In this document: piece after piece, positions 1-13,000 of the stretch
Layout: every line of letters begins with the position of its first letter
Numbering within the stretch: the stretch's first letter is position 1
Origin: Scortum barcoo
Lineage: Eukaryota > Chordata > Actinopteri > Centrarchiformes > Terapontidae
Assembly: GCA_023238725.1 (NCBI GenBank)
Contig: CM041531.1
Location: 4,630,153 to 4,694,152 of the forward strand
Direction: 5' to 3'
DNA: 64,000 nt
Program-made: the position numbers and the translations under genes
Notes under the pieces: model-generated
Database searches by the model: none
Told to the model about the DNA's origin: nothing
Seen by the model: only the letters and a program-made list of their open reading frames with translations

Positions 1-1290
1 CCTTACTTCCGGTGTCCACCACCGGGTTCGGGGGTTACAGCCACAACAGGCACCAGAGACCTTGCGTCCACAGCTTCGAACCACTCGCGTCGACAATGGA
101 GGCAGAGAACATGGTCCACTCTGACTCAATGTCCCCAAGCCTCCCTCCGAATCTGGAAGAAGTTCTTCCGGAGGTGGGAGTTAAGACCTCCCCGACGGAG
201 GACTCGGCCAGACTTTCCCAACAGACCCTCACAATATGTTTGGGTCTGCCAGGTCTGTCCAACTTCCTCCTTCTGCCAGCGGATCCAACTCACCACCAGG
301 TGGTGATCGGTTGACAGCTCAGCCCCTCTCTTTACCCGAGTGTCCAAGACATACGGCCGGAGATCAGATGAAACGACAACAAAGTCGATCATCGACCTCC
401 GGCCTAAGGGTGTCCTGGTGCCACGTGCACTGATGGACACCCTTATGCTCAAACATGGTGTTTGTTATGGACAAACTGTGACTAGCACAGAAGTCCAATA
501 ACAGAACACCGCTCGGGTTCAGATCGGGGAGGCCGTTCCTCCCGATCACGCCCCTTCCAGGTATCACTGTTGTTGCCCACGTGAGCGTTGAAGTCCCCCA
601 GTAGAACAATGGAGTCCCCAGTCGGAGCACCATCAAGTCACTCCCAGGGACTCCAAGAAGGCCGGGTACTCTGTACTGCTGTTCGGCCCGTAGGACACAA
701 ACAACAGCAAGAGACCTATCCCCGACCCGAAGGCGCAGGGAAGTGACCCTCTCGTTCACCGGGGTGAACTCCAACACATGGTGGCTGAGCTGGGGAGCTA
801 TAAGCAAGCCCACACCAGCTCACCTCCGCTCACCCTGGGCAACTCCAGAGTAGTGGAGGGTCCAGCCCCTCTCAAGGAAGCTGGGTTCCAGAGCCCAAGC
901 CATGCGTGGAGGTGAGCCCAACTATCTCTAGCCGGTACCTCTCAACCTCCCGCACGAGCTCAGGCTCCTTCCCCCCCAGCGAGGTGACATTCCATGTCCC
1001 TATTGCCAGAGTTTTAGTCCAGAGGATTGGGTCGTCGAGGCCCCCATTGCCACGACTGCTACCCAAACCACATTGAACACATTGGCCATGTCCTGGCCAC
1101 AGGACATGGCCAATGTGAATGTCACCTTGCTTGGGGGACAGCTGTCACCCAAAGTGCGTTGCACTGGCCCATCATGGACCTTCCTGCACGTGGTGAGCCT
1201 ACTGGAAGGCGGGCCCACGTCGCCATTTCGGGCTGAACCCGGCCAGGTCCCGTGGGACCAGGCCACCAGGCGCTCGCCTGCGCCAATCCG
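1..1290 (-). mobile_element. Rex3-like (RTE clade) LINE, 5' part, degenerate
   Basis: Read on the minus strand, 1066-872, 813-364 and 452-126 give successive pieces of an apurinic endonuclease-type domain. The start has the GTWNVTSL motif, the middle has DLNPSGVLLLDFCASHS, and the end has the catalytic STDHHLVVSW motif. The same motifs occur in the same order in the plus-strand element at 5.7-8.6 kb. The reading frame is broken several times and no reverse transcriptase is present before the window edge, so this is a dead copy. The stretch 1120-1290 matches the GC-rich 5' region of the other copy. It lies in an upstream GLG1 intron, antisense to the gene. The Rex3/RTE assignment rests on recalled family features. 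Confidence 0.75.
1078..1117. repeat. Perfect inverted repeat, 18-bp arms and 4-nt loop
   Basis: Bases 1078-1095 are the exact reverse complement of 1100-1117, separated by GCCA. The stem sits inside the 5' region of the minus-strand LINE. The plus-strand copy lacks it: there the flanking sequences join directly near 5930. It is therefore an insertion or local palindromic duplication specific to this copy. Confidence 0.9.
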
Positions 1291-1384
1291 GGCGATGTAA
1301 CGGTCTTTGTTGTTCTGTTTTCCATGATGAACTTATGAACCGCTCTTAGGACCTGTTTGCCATCGAAGACCCTACCTCACAGAC

Positions 1385-2362
1385 CTTCTTCTTTAAGAGG
1401 CTCCTCTGTCCTCCACTCCGTTACCTGTATTAATGGCACCTGTTTGAACTTGTTATCAGTATAAAAGACACCTGTCCACAACCTCAAACAGTCAGACTCC
1501 AAACTCCACTATGGCCAAGACCAAAGAGCTGTCAAAGGACACCAGAAACAAAATTGTAGACCTGCACCAGGCTGGGAAGACTGAATCTGCAATAGGTAAG
1601 CAGCTTGGTGTGAAGAAATCAACTGTGGGAGCAATTATTAGAAAATGGAAGACATACAAGACCACTGATAATCTCCCTCGATCTGGGGCTCCACGCAAGA
1701 TCTCACCCCATGTGGGGTCAAAATGATCACGAGAACGGCTGAGCAAAAATCCCAGAACCACACGGGGGGACCTAGTGAATGACCTGCAGAGAGCTGGGAC
1801 AGAGTAACAAAGTAACAAAGCTAACAAAGGCTACCATCAGTAACACACGCTACGCCACCAGGGACTCAAATCCTGCAGTGCCAGACGTGTCCCCCTGCTT
1901 AAGCCAGTACAAGGTCCTGGAGTGGCCTAGCCAGTCTCAATCTCAACCCCATAGAAAATCTTTGGAGGGAGTTGAAAGTCCTGTGTTGCCCAGCGACAGC
2001 CCCAAAACATCACTGCTCTAGAGGAGATCTGCATGGAGGAATGGGCCTAAAATACCAGCAACAGTGTGTGAAAATCCTTGTGAAGACTTACAGAAAACGT
2101 TTGACCTCTGTCATTGCCAACAAAGGGTATATAACAAAGTATTGAGATGAACTTTTGTTATTGACCAAATACTTATTTTCCACCATAATTTGCAAATAAA
2201 TTCTTTAAAAATCAGACAATGGTGATTTTCTGGATTTTTTTTTCTCATTTTGTCTCTCATAGTTGAAGTGTACCTATGATGAAAATTGGAGACCTCTCTC
2301 ATCTTTTAAGTGGGAGAACTTGCACAATTGGTGGCTGTCTAAATACTTTTTTGCCCCACTGT
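1385..2362 (+). mobile_element. Tc1/mariner element with internal deletion, non-autonomous
   Basis: The ORF at 1511-1726 encodes 71 residues of the transposase N-terminus, with the paired-like helix-turn-helix that binds terminal repeats (starts MAKTKELSKDTRNKIVDLHQ). Recognisable sequence from after this domain continues to about 1910. It then jumps straight to the 3' end of the transposase gene, which reads SLNPIENLWRE-like near 1940-1980. Most of the catalytic DDE region is therefore missing. The right terminal inverted repeat is present at 2211-2362. The matching left repeat is not seen; the left edge is degraded or was replaced around 1290-1385. The element lies in a GLG1 intron about 190 bp upstream of an exon and cannot make its own transposase. 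Confidence 0.85.
2211..2362 (+). repeat. Right terminal inverted repeat of the Tc1 element
   Basis: This ~150-bp end finishes with the outer motif TTTTGCCCCACTGTA, typical of a widespread teleost Tc1 family, directly followed by intron sequence. Its mirror on the left side was not found. Confidence 0.75.
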
Positions 2363-2550
2363 ATCAATAATTATGATTTGATAATATTACATATAATATT
2401 CTGAAATGGACTCTTCTGCGTAATTATTTTACAGCTGATTTAATCTTTTCTTTTCGTCGTTGTCGTTTTTCATCCTTGTTGTTTTCTGGATTTAAATCCA
2501 TTGAATTCGAGGTCACGTCTCTTCCTTTCCTCCCTCCATCTTCCTCCCAG

Positions 2551-5500
2551 GACGTCCACTCTCAGGGCGAAGTGATCGCCTGTCTGGAGAAGGCGTTGGT
2601 GAGGGAGGCGGAGCAGCAGGATCACGTCCGTCCAATCAAAGAGGAGTGCAAAAGGGCAATCCTGCGGGTGGCGGAGCTGTCGTCGGACGATTTTCACCTG
2701 GACCGACACCTTTACTTCTCCTGCCGAGACGACCGCGAGAGATTCTGTCAGAACGTAAGGAGACTTCTATTCCTTCGAAAACTGTCTCTACATTCAAATC
2801 ATACTGAAATGATCAATTATTGGGTATGAGTCATTCATCAGCACCTTGTTTGTTTTAATGTAACTTCTGGCTCTTGCAAAGGACATATTTTGGATACCAA
2901 GAGACTGCATGTGTACAGTTGGCTGAATGTGTTATTTTGATAATAGAAAATATTTGAAATCTGCATTAAAATACACATAGTAACAGTCAGTGCAGTAGTT
3001 TATGCGGAAATGGTTAACTTTTCCACCACATCACATTAGAATATGTTTCTAGGTTTGTTCTGATAACCAACGATCCAACAAACAATGAAACCCGAGACAT
3101 AAACCCTCAGGTGGAGGTAATTATCTCTTTTGCTCCTCTCCTCAGACTCAGGCTGGTGAAGGGAAAGTCTACAAGTGTCTGTTCAATCACAAGTTTGAGG
3201 AGGCCATGTCAGAAAAGGTACAATCTCACTGCCTTGATCTCACACTCCCTCCTTGGCCGGACTAGGAGGGAGTAAATTCACCAGCTCAGATGTTTTTTTT
3301 TTTTTTTTTTTTTTGGGATCACAGTGGACTCGCAAGGGGTCTTTAACACTCCCCTCTTCCTCCACAGTGCCGCGACGCTCTGACCACCCGTCAGAAGTTG
3401 ATCTCTCAGGACTACAGGGTCAGTTACTCTCTGGCTAAAGCCTGCAAGCTGGACCTGAGGAAGCAGCGCTGCAGCCTGGACACCAACCTGCCACGAGCCC
3501 GTGAGGCCCGGCTGTCCTACCTGCTGCTGTGCCTGGAGGCTGCTGTGCACCGCGGTGAGTCTGGGGGTGATTTCCACTTCAGTTTTTAGACCAATTATCA
3601 AATATACCCTTTAAAACAACAAGTCAGTATTTTTATCAAGGGGACTTAAAGCTGCAAAAAATATTACAATAGATATGAATTAAAAACATCTGGATATGAG
3701 TGCCATAAGAGCTAGGGAACTACTATCACTACTCTGATTAGAATAGATAACAAAGACACAATGAATCATTTTCTGTTGTTTTACTCCGAGCAACTGCTAA
3801 CAAACAATAACATTTCATTAACACTAATACAATACAGTAATATAGAGTATATTTAAAGTCTAATGTTAAAGGGGTCGCTCGTCGTGATGAACCCACCGAA
3901 AATTATCACCGGACTGGAGTTGCTGTCAGCTCTTTGTTTTCATTTTACAGCCCAGAGATGTTAAACTTAAAGTTGTTTTCAGCCTGCTATGCTACCCGCC
4001 AAGGATCAGATGGCAGTTAGGAGCTAGCTGATTAAGGAAGTGAGACATGTAGCAGTTGGTGGAGACCAAACTAGAGTCAAAAGGACAGTAAATACTTGAC
4101 TTAACATTCATCAGGTGGACACAAACACGACTCCACATCATGTCTGCTAGATATGTAAGGCAGCTGTTTGCTATTTCAGCTTTCAAAGAGGTAATATGTC
4201 AGTGTTGTGTTGTTTATTTTTAAAATGTTAAGAAATGTAAATAAATGCCATAATGGGTTTGTAATTATGTACCTTTCCTTTGATGGCTTCATTGTATCAG
4301 TAATAATCTGATCTTGTGCACTGCAGGTCGCCCGGTCAGCGGGGAGTGTCAGGGCGAGATGCTGGACTACCGCCGGATGCTGATGGAGGATTTCTCTCTG
4401 AGTCCGGAGATCGTGCTGCACTGCCGGACGGAGATTGAGGCTCACTGCTCCGGCCTGCACCGCAAAGGCCGCACGCTGCACTGCCTCATGAGGATCGGAC
4501 GCGGTGACCGCAGCACCACCATGGACAGCGTCTGCCAGAGCGCCGTAAGAGCAGAGCGGCTGCTGTCGCTGCGATACGTCACTGTTAGAGGGACGCAACA
4601 GGAGGAGCTGGAGTCACTAACTAATCACTATTAGTTATTATTGTGCTCTGTTACATTCGAGTAGATAAACATTTTGCTCGAAAATCCAACATTTTACTGT
4701 CTGACAAAGTGGGGTATTTTCTGTTCCTCTAAATAATTCATGTTAAATTGTTTTCTGAATAAATCTAAAACCACTGCACATAAATCATTCTGTGCTCCAG
4801 GTTTCGGTAGCCTCAGTCAGATCATCTAATCTAATGTCATAGAGAAAACTGCCATTTTAGTTTTAAAATAGTCCTCCTGAAAGTGAATTTAAAGCTTTAA
4901 CAGCTCTTTTTCTACATGACATTTTTACATGTTAGTGTAAAATAGAGATTTTAACCCTGCAGATGTTGTGACAGAGTTGGACCTGCTGCTTTTTTAAGAA
5001 GAAATAATAATTTTTGAGATATTGTGAAAGAACATACACGTTTAAGAAGGAAAATAAAATATGTTTATCATACAAACTTACTATAGTATAAGCTAAACTT
5101 CCATGAATTCTCACGTCCATCAGGCAGTTTTGTTTATCACATCATGAAGAGGCTGTAACAGACTGTCAGTGGGGTTTGTTTATCAATGAATAAAATGTAA
5201 AAAGATGAAATGAAATCCAGCTCTTGACATTTAATGTTTCTCTAAACGTCTCCGCTGCAGCTGCAGACCTTGATCCAGTCCGCCGACCCCGGAGCCGACT
5301 ATCGGATCGACCGAGCGCTCAATGAGGCATGCGAGTCCGTCATCCAGACCGCCTGCAAACACATCCGCAATGGAGACCCAATGTGAGCTGGTTATGCACA
5401 CACACACAACTATAACTATCTTATGTCACATTTCTAAATAATTATTTAACTCTGATTAACATATGTGTGAATGGCAGATTATTGATGAATGGTGTTTCTC

Positions 5501-8500
5501 CCTAATAGACACTAGTTTGTCATCCCTGTGTGTGTGCATGTGTGCGTTTGTTTGTGTGCGTTCAGGATCCTGTCTTGCCTCATGGAGCACCTGTACACGG
5601 AGAAGATGGTGGAGGACTGTGAACACCGTCTGCTGGAGCTGCAGTATTTCATATCCAGAGACTGGAAGTGAGTGTGAATCCGCCAGCAGTCGAACTTCAG
5701 AATAACTTCAGTTAATTGGTTTTAATTTGACCAAGCTCATCATAGAAAGCAGACCAACAAGGCCCCACCCTGGAGCCGGGCCTGGGGTTTGGGCTCGCAG
5801 GCGAGCGCCTGGTGGCCAGTGGATCTTTGCTCATGGGACCCGGCCGAGCTCAGCCCGAAATGGCGACGTGGGCCCGCCTTCCAGTAGGCTCACCACCCGC
5901 AGGAAGGTCCATGAGGGGCCGGTGCAATGTGGTTTGAGTGGCAGTCGTGGCCGGGGGCCTCGGTGACCCAATCCCTGGACCAAAACTCTGCTTGTGCAGG
6001 AGGTTAAGAGGTACCGGCTAGAGATAGTCGGGCTCACCTCCACCACAACTTGGGCTCTGGAAACCAGCTCCTTGAGATGGGCTGGACCCTCCACTACTCT
6101 GGAGTTGCCCAGGGTGAGTGGCAGCAGGCTGGTGTGGGCTTACTTATAGCTCCCCAGCTCAGCTGCCATGTGTTCACCACCCCGGTGAACGAGAGAGGGT
6201 CGCTTCCCTGGGGATAGGTCTCTTGCTGTTGTTTTTGTGTCTACGGGCCAAACAGCAGTACAGAGCACCTGGCCTTCTTGGAGTCCCTGGGAGGGGTACT
6301 TGATATTGCTTGATAGTGGGGACTCCTTTGTTCTACTGGGGGAATTCAACCCTCATGTGGGCATCAACAGTGACACCTGGAAGGGCATGATTGGGAGGAA
6401 TGGCCTCCCTGATCTGAACCCGAGTGGTGTTCTGTTATTGGACTTCTGTGCTAGTCCATAATGAACACCATATTCAAGCATAAGGGTGTCCATCAGTGCA
6501 CGCATTGGCATCAGGACACCCTAGGCCGGAGGTCGATGATCAACTTTGTTGTTGTTTCATCTGATCTCCGGCCGTGTATGTCTTGGACACTTTCGGGTAA
6601 AGAGAGGGGCTGAGCTCTCAACTGATCACCACCTGGTGGTGAGTTGGACCTGCTGGCGGAGGACGAAGTTGGACAGACCTGGCAGACCCAAATGTATTGT
6701 GAGGGTCTGTTGGGAACGTCTGGCCAGAGCCCTCCCCTGTCAGGGAGGTCTTCAACTCCCACCTCCGGAAGAGCTTCTCACAGATTTCAAGGGAGGCTGG
6801 GGACATTGAGTCCGAGTGGACCATGTTCTCTGCCTCCATTGTCGACGCATAAGCAGTTCGAAGCTGTGGGACGCAAGGTCTCTGGTGCCTGTCGTGGCGG
6901 TAACCCTCGAACCCGGTATTGGACACGGAAGTAAGGGATGCCGTCAAGCTGAAGAAGGAGTCCTATCGGACCATGTTGGCCTGTGGGACTCCCGGACGCA
7001 GTTGATGGGTACCGGCAGGCCAAGCAAGCCGCAGCCTGGGACGGTCCTGGAGGCAAAAACTCGGGTCTGGGAGGAGTTTGGTGAGGCCATGAGGCCATGG
7101 AGGAAGGAATTCTGGCAAACCGTCCGGCGCCTCAGAAGGGGGAAGCATTTCTCTGCCAACACTGTTCAGTGCGGATGGGGAGCTGTTGACCTCAACTGGG
7201 GACATTGTCGGACGGTGGAAGAAATACTTAGAGTAGCTCCTCAATCCCACCGACACGCCTTCACTGAGGAAGCGGAGGCTGAAGACTCTGAGGTGGACTC
7301 GTCCATCACCCAAGCCAAGTACCAGGGTACTGGAGAGGAGAATTCAGCCGAAAGTCGAACCTCGGATTCAGGAGGAACAATGCAGTTTTCGTCCCGGTTG
7401 TGGAACACTGGACCAGCTCTATACCCTCCGCAGGGTGCTTGAGGGTTCATGGGAATTTGCCCAACCAGTCAACATGTGCTTTGTGGATCTGGAGAAGGCA
7501 TTCGACCGTGTCCCTTGTTCGTGGTATCATGTGGGAGTGCTCCACGAGTATGGGGTCCGGGGCCCTTTTCTGAGGGCTGTTTGGTCTCTGTGATACGACC
7601 GGAGCAGGAGCTTGGTTACGCATTGCCATGGCAGTAAGTCAGACCTGTTTCCGGTGCATGTTGGACTCCGGCAGGGCTGCCCTTTGTCACCACTGCACTT
7701 TATGGTTCAGAATTTCTAGGCGTAGCCAGGGGCCGGAGGGAGTCCAGTTTTGGGAACCACAGGAATTTCATCTCTGTTTTTTGCAGATGATGTTGTCCTG
7801 TTGGCTTCATCAAGCCAGGACCTTCCAGCATGTACTGGAGCGGTTTGCAGCCGAGTGTGAAGCGGCTGGGATGAGAATCAGCACCTCCAAGTCCGAGGCC
7901 ATGGTTCTCGATCGGAAAAGGGTGGCGTGCCCTCTCCGGGTGGGTGGAGAGGTCCTGCCTCAAGTGGAGGAGTTCAAGTATCTCGGGGTCTTGTTCACGA
8001 GTGAGGGAAAGATGGAGCGTGTGAGATTGACAGGCGGATTGGTGCAGCGTCCATGCAGTTATGCAGTCTGTGTACCGGACCATCGTGGTGAAGAAGGAGC
8101 TAAGTCGAAAGGCAAAGCTCCCGATTTACTGGTCAATCTATGCTCCCACTCTCACCTATGATCATGAACTTTGGGTAATGACCGAAAGGACAAGATCCCG
8201 CAGATACAAGCGGCCGAAATGAGTTTCCTCCACTTGGAGGTGGCTGGGCGCTCCCTTAGAGAGATGGGGTGAGAAGCTCAGTCACTCGGGAGGAGCTCGG
8301 AGTAGAGCCGCTGCTCCTTCGCATTGAGAGTAGTCAGCTGAGGTGGCTTGGGCATCTGTTTCGGATGCCCCCTGGACGCCTCCCTAGGGAAGGTGTTCCA
8401 GGCATGTCCCACCGGGAGGAGGCCCAGGGGAAGACCCAGGACACGCTGGAGAGACTATGTCTCTCATCTGGCCTGGGAATGCCCTGGGGTCCCCCTAGAA

Positions 8501-9979
8501 GAGCTGGAGGAAGTGTCTGGGGTGAGGGAAGTCTGGGCATCTCTGCTCAGACTGCTGCCTCCGTGACCCGGTCCCGATGATAAGCGGAGGAAGATGGAAT
8601 GGAATGGATCTAAACATTATTGACATGGCAGTTTAAGCTTCACTTATACAACAATAATACAAACATATTAAAACGCTGAACCTTAAAGTCTTTGAATATT
8701 ATATAAAAAGTAATTTTAACTCTGACCTGCTTTTTCTTCAGTTAACTCGGTCGGCTCAGTTGTCGTCACACAATTTAACTACTGACTTTGTGTTTAAACG
8801 TGATTTATAAAGTCTGCTCATTGAAACTCTGTTGTGATAACTGAATCAAAACAATTGTGCGACACTGAATCAGCAATAAGAAGCTTCCCAAACTCAAAAT
8901 GAGGTCAATCTGCAGAACAAGAAATACTGTTTGACTTTTCCCCCTCAGAAATCTGAATTTCTTGAATCTTCATATTACTTGTTGTCACGTGGCTCTGAAG
9001 TCCCCCTCTCTGTCGCCCCAGGTTGGACCCCATCCTGTATAAGAAGTGTCAGGGCGACGCTGCCCGGCTGTGCCACACGCACGGCTGGAACGAGACCAGC
9101 GAGCTGATGCCGCCAGGCGCCGTCTTCTCCTGCCTGTACCGCCACGCCTACCGCACAGAGGAGCAGGGACGCCGGGTACGATTAGAGACACACACATCAC
9201 TTTTTGTCCTTTACATGTATGCGATGGCGGGGGGCGGGGCTCGATGTGTTTGTCTGGTGATGAATGTAGGATGCTCTCTCTCTCTCTGTCTCTCTGACAG
9301 CAGGTGTAACTCTCATGTTTTCAAATTTAACAGGTAAACCCAGACGAACTGGTAAGTGGTTGCTGGTTCACCTAAAGCAATCTATTGATCCCGGTGAAGG
9401 GTTGAATCGACAAAGGCAGTGATGTAATCTGTATCTGTCAGTCACTGATAGGCTGGAGTGATTTGGTGCGATTGGGTGTTTGATTTCCTGCTCCACAGTG
9501 AGACCAAACTATATTTATATTATTATAAATATAATTAACAGCAACTAAAATCCATCTTTTTTGTTTTGATTTGATTTCAATGATGGGAATGGCGTTAGTT
9601 TTGCAGGTATCATGATTCACCAGCTCAGTGCATCTTGAGCTTAAACAGTCATGTCATTTTATATCAGTTAAAGCTCTGTGTTTTATATCGGCTTATATCG
9701 GCAGGATTTCTCAGGAATGTCTGCTCAAAATTTTTCTGTAATACACCACTGCACTTTTTGGTTCTTTACTGGATAATTTTAGTTGTTTGTTTTCGGGGGG
9801 GGTTGCACTTTGAACAAAAGCACCTGTCAGATGAAAGTAAGCTCTGATATCCATGTAATCAGTGTCTCTCCATGAAAAACAATGAGTAGGAACGTCCACT
9901 CGGCCCTGATTTTAGTAATTACGCTCGTCAGTGAGGAGACCCTCGACAGCTTGATCTGACATGATTATACGTCTCTGTA

Positions 9980-10010
<31 letters not shown>

Positions 10011-13000
10011 AGACCTTCAGGGTGTATTTGAGGATATTTTAGTTGGTTCACACGTTTTCGAAGAGCTGTTTCACACTTGATTTAAGCTCACATTAGACAG
10101 AATGGATGGCTTTACATATATATTTGTATGTGTCTGTAAAGGCGAGGGATTGTCTTTATAGTTTTTACTGTAAAATTAAAAACTGATCAATACAGTTAAC
10201 CCAACTGTAAATTAAGTTACATAGACTGAAATCACTTCACTCATTCACCACTGCCTACATCATGTTATAAACACTAAATAGTTAACCCAGCAGTGAGCAG
10301 CAAATTCAGATTTCAGACACTTAATTAGTCATTTTGCCTCATCACTGACAAATGTAGAGTGTGAAAATGGGACATTTTTGTGGCCTACATATATATGTAT
10401 AGTGATTAGCTTAGTTAGCAGTAAAATGATAACAGAACAACTAAACAATTTTCAGCTGTCCTAGAACTAAAAATAAATAAAAAAATAACTTTTACTGGCG
10501 TGATACATTCATACATGCAGGGCTGCAACTGATGATTCTGATTGTTTTCATCATCAGTTAATCTCCAATTATTTTATTAACTGAATAGATTAATTGATGG
10601 GTTTATGGATCATCGTGAAACAATGAAAAATGGCCACCAGGCTGGAATCCAAAGAAAATCAGCTTACTGTAAAAGCAGCTGTTTATCACATTTGGAGAAA
10701 AAAAAAACAAAAAGCTTTTCAGTCTCAACAATTCAGTAGCATCAGGCTCTAGTACAAGCTTATTTATGTGTGTGTGTGTTTGCAGTTATCTCGGGACTGT
10801 AAGGTAGAGGTTCAGAGGATTCTCCACCAGAGGGCGCTGGATGTGAAGTTAGACCCTGAGCTGCAGAAGCGCTGCATGACCGACCTCGGAAAGTGGTGCA
10901 GCGAGAAGACGGACGCTGGACAGGTGAGACGGAGGCACGCACACAGCTGATACCTGCTACTACAGTCCTCACATTTTCCCAGTGATTGATGCTGGAGCGC
11001 CATCTGCTGGTTGTTTGGTTCCTCACAACGGCTCCTCTTACCCCTAAAAATGAACTTTGAAATAATTCCGTGAATCTCATAGGTTCTGCATGCTGTAGCT
11101 ACTTTAATACTGATCTTCTTTACTTCACTGATCATTTCCCACATATTTCTGTGTGTGTTCAGGAGCTGGAGTGTCTGCAGGATCATCTGGAGGACCTGGT
11201 CTCCGCCTGCAGGGACGTCGTGGGGAACCTGACCGAGCTGGAGTCAGAGGTCAGAGGTCGTTAACATTAAGTGAAAGCTTACCTGAGAAGTTAAGGTGCT
11301 GATATGAGTGTTTCTTTCTCACCTGCACATTTTGGACGTCCCGTCTCTGTCTCCGATGCAGGACATCCAGATTGACGCTCTGCTCATCAGAGCCTGCGAG
11401 CCCGTCACCCAGGCACACTGCCATGTGAGTGCGTGCACTTTTCTATAGAATTACAAATATAGATATAAAACAAAACACTTGGTGATGTATTGCAAAAAAA
11501 AAAATAGTCATGCTATAAAAGTATGAATGAGAATTGTGAAGTAGGCAGCTTTAATACATAATAATACAGTATGGGTACAATGAAGAAGACCTTAAGATGT
11601 CTTTAATGATATGTAAATAAAATGTTTTGCATTGTTAATCTGTCTGTCTGTGTGCGTGCATGCGGGTGTGTGTGCAGGATGTAGCTGATAACCAGATCGA
11701 TACGGGCGATCTCATGGAGTGTTTGGTTCAGAATAAACACCAGAAGGAGATGAACGAGAAGTGTTCAGTCGGCGTTACACACTTCCAGCTGGTCAGTTTT
11801 CAGGACTCTCTGTCAGGCTCTGTATATTTCTTTTTCATAGTCTCACTTTAAATATTTTTATGCATTTTAATGTTAATGTTAATGGGAAGTTATTTGGGAG
11901 ATACTAAATTCGAATGAGCTTTCAGTGTGTCTCTTTTGTTGCCTCTGCAGGAGCTTTTCAGTCCAGTTTGTGAGCAGGCACACAGCAGAATATCTTTAAA
12001 ACGTGCGGTGTACAGTCATCCAATATATCTACTATGAGAGCGTGAAACTTTAATGTTTCACACTGTGATACAGAACATATCATACATGAAAAATTAAGGA
12101 GAAAGACGACACTGTTTTTCTGTGGTGGTTGTTGTTTGAGGTGTGCAATATTGATCAATTTCTCCCTCCCCGTGTCAACTTCCAGATTCAGATGAAGGAT
12201 TTCCGCTTCTCCTATAAGTTCAAAATGGCTTGTAAGGAGGACGTTCTCCGCTTGTGTCCAAACATCAAGAAAAAGTGAGCTCAAGTTCCAGAAAACTGGA
12301 AACATCATTTATATTTGAAGCTTTTGTTTTTGTTATCTGCAAAAACACACTGAGCAGTCAGTTAGTCCAAAGTGTTTTAACCCTCCAGCTGATGTGATTC
12401 AGACTGAAAATAAATTCACACTTCATCCTTCACCGCGCAGGGTGGATGTGGTCATCTGTCTCAGCACCACGGTGAGGAACGACACGCTGCAGGAGGCGAA
12501 GGAGCAGCGGGTTTCACTCAAATGTCGTAAACAGCTGCGGGTGGAGGAGCTGGAGATGGTAACACACACACACATTGTTAGCATTTAGCTCAAAACACTG
12601 CTGTATCTCTCTAAATGATATATTTCCTGATAATATATATATTTATAGACAAAATAATAATTAAGCATAAACTCTAAAAACTATAAACCAGCGTTTTGTG
12701 TTGGACCCAAGAACAGATTTCTGACTGTCATCAAGTCCAATAACAGCTTTTTCACTTAATCTAATGTACCATATTATTGGAGGAATTACTTTATGTAACA
12801 GCACACAATGCTTTAAGCAAAGTGTGTGAATGAACATCTGCCATTTAGTTTGAACTTTGGGGAACTTTCCTGCTAACTACCAAGTTTCCCTCCTGGGATA
12901 AATAAAGTATTTGATTCTGATAACTACAGATTTGTAAAATAAAACTTAACAGTACATTTTCCCCTTTGTCCTCTCCTGTCCCCTCAGTCGGAGGACATTC

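Noticed and set aside
126..813. Minus-strand ORFs as host genes
   Set aside because: Endonuclease motifs identify them as LINE fragments.
6816..7442. 208-codon plus-strand ORF
   Set aside because: Mostly a shifted frame of the dead Rex3-like LINE linker, not a host gene.
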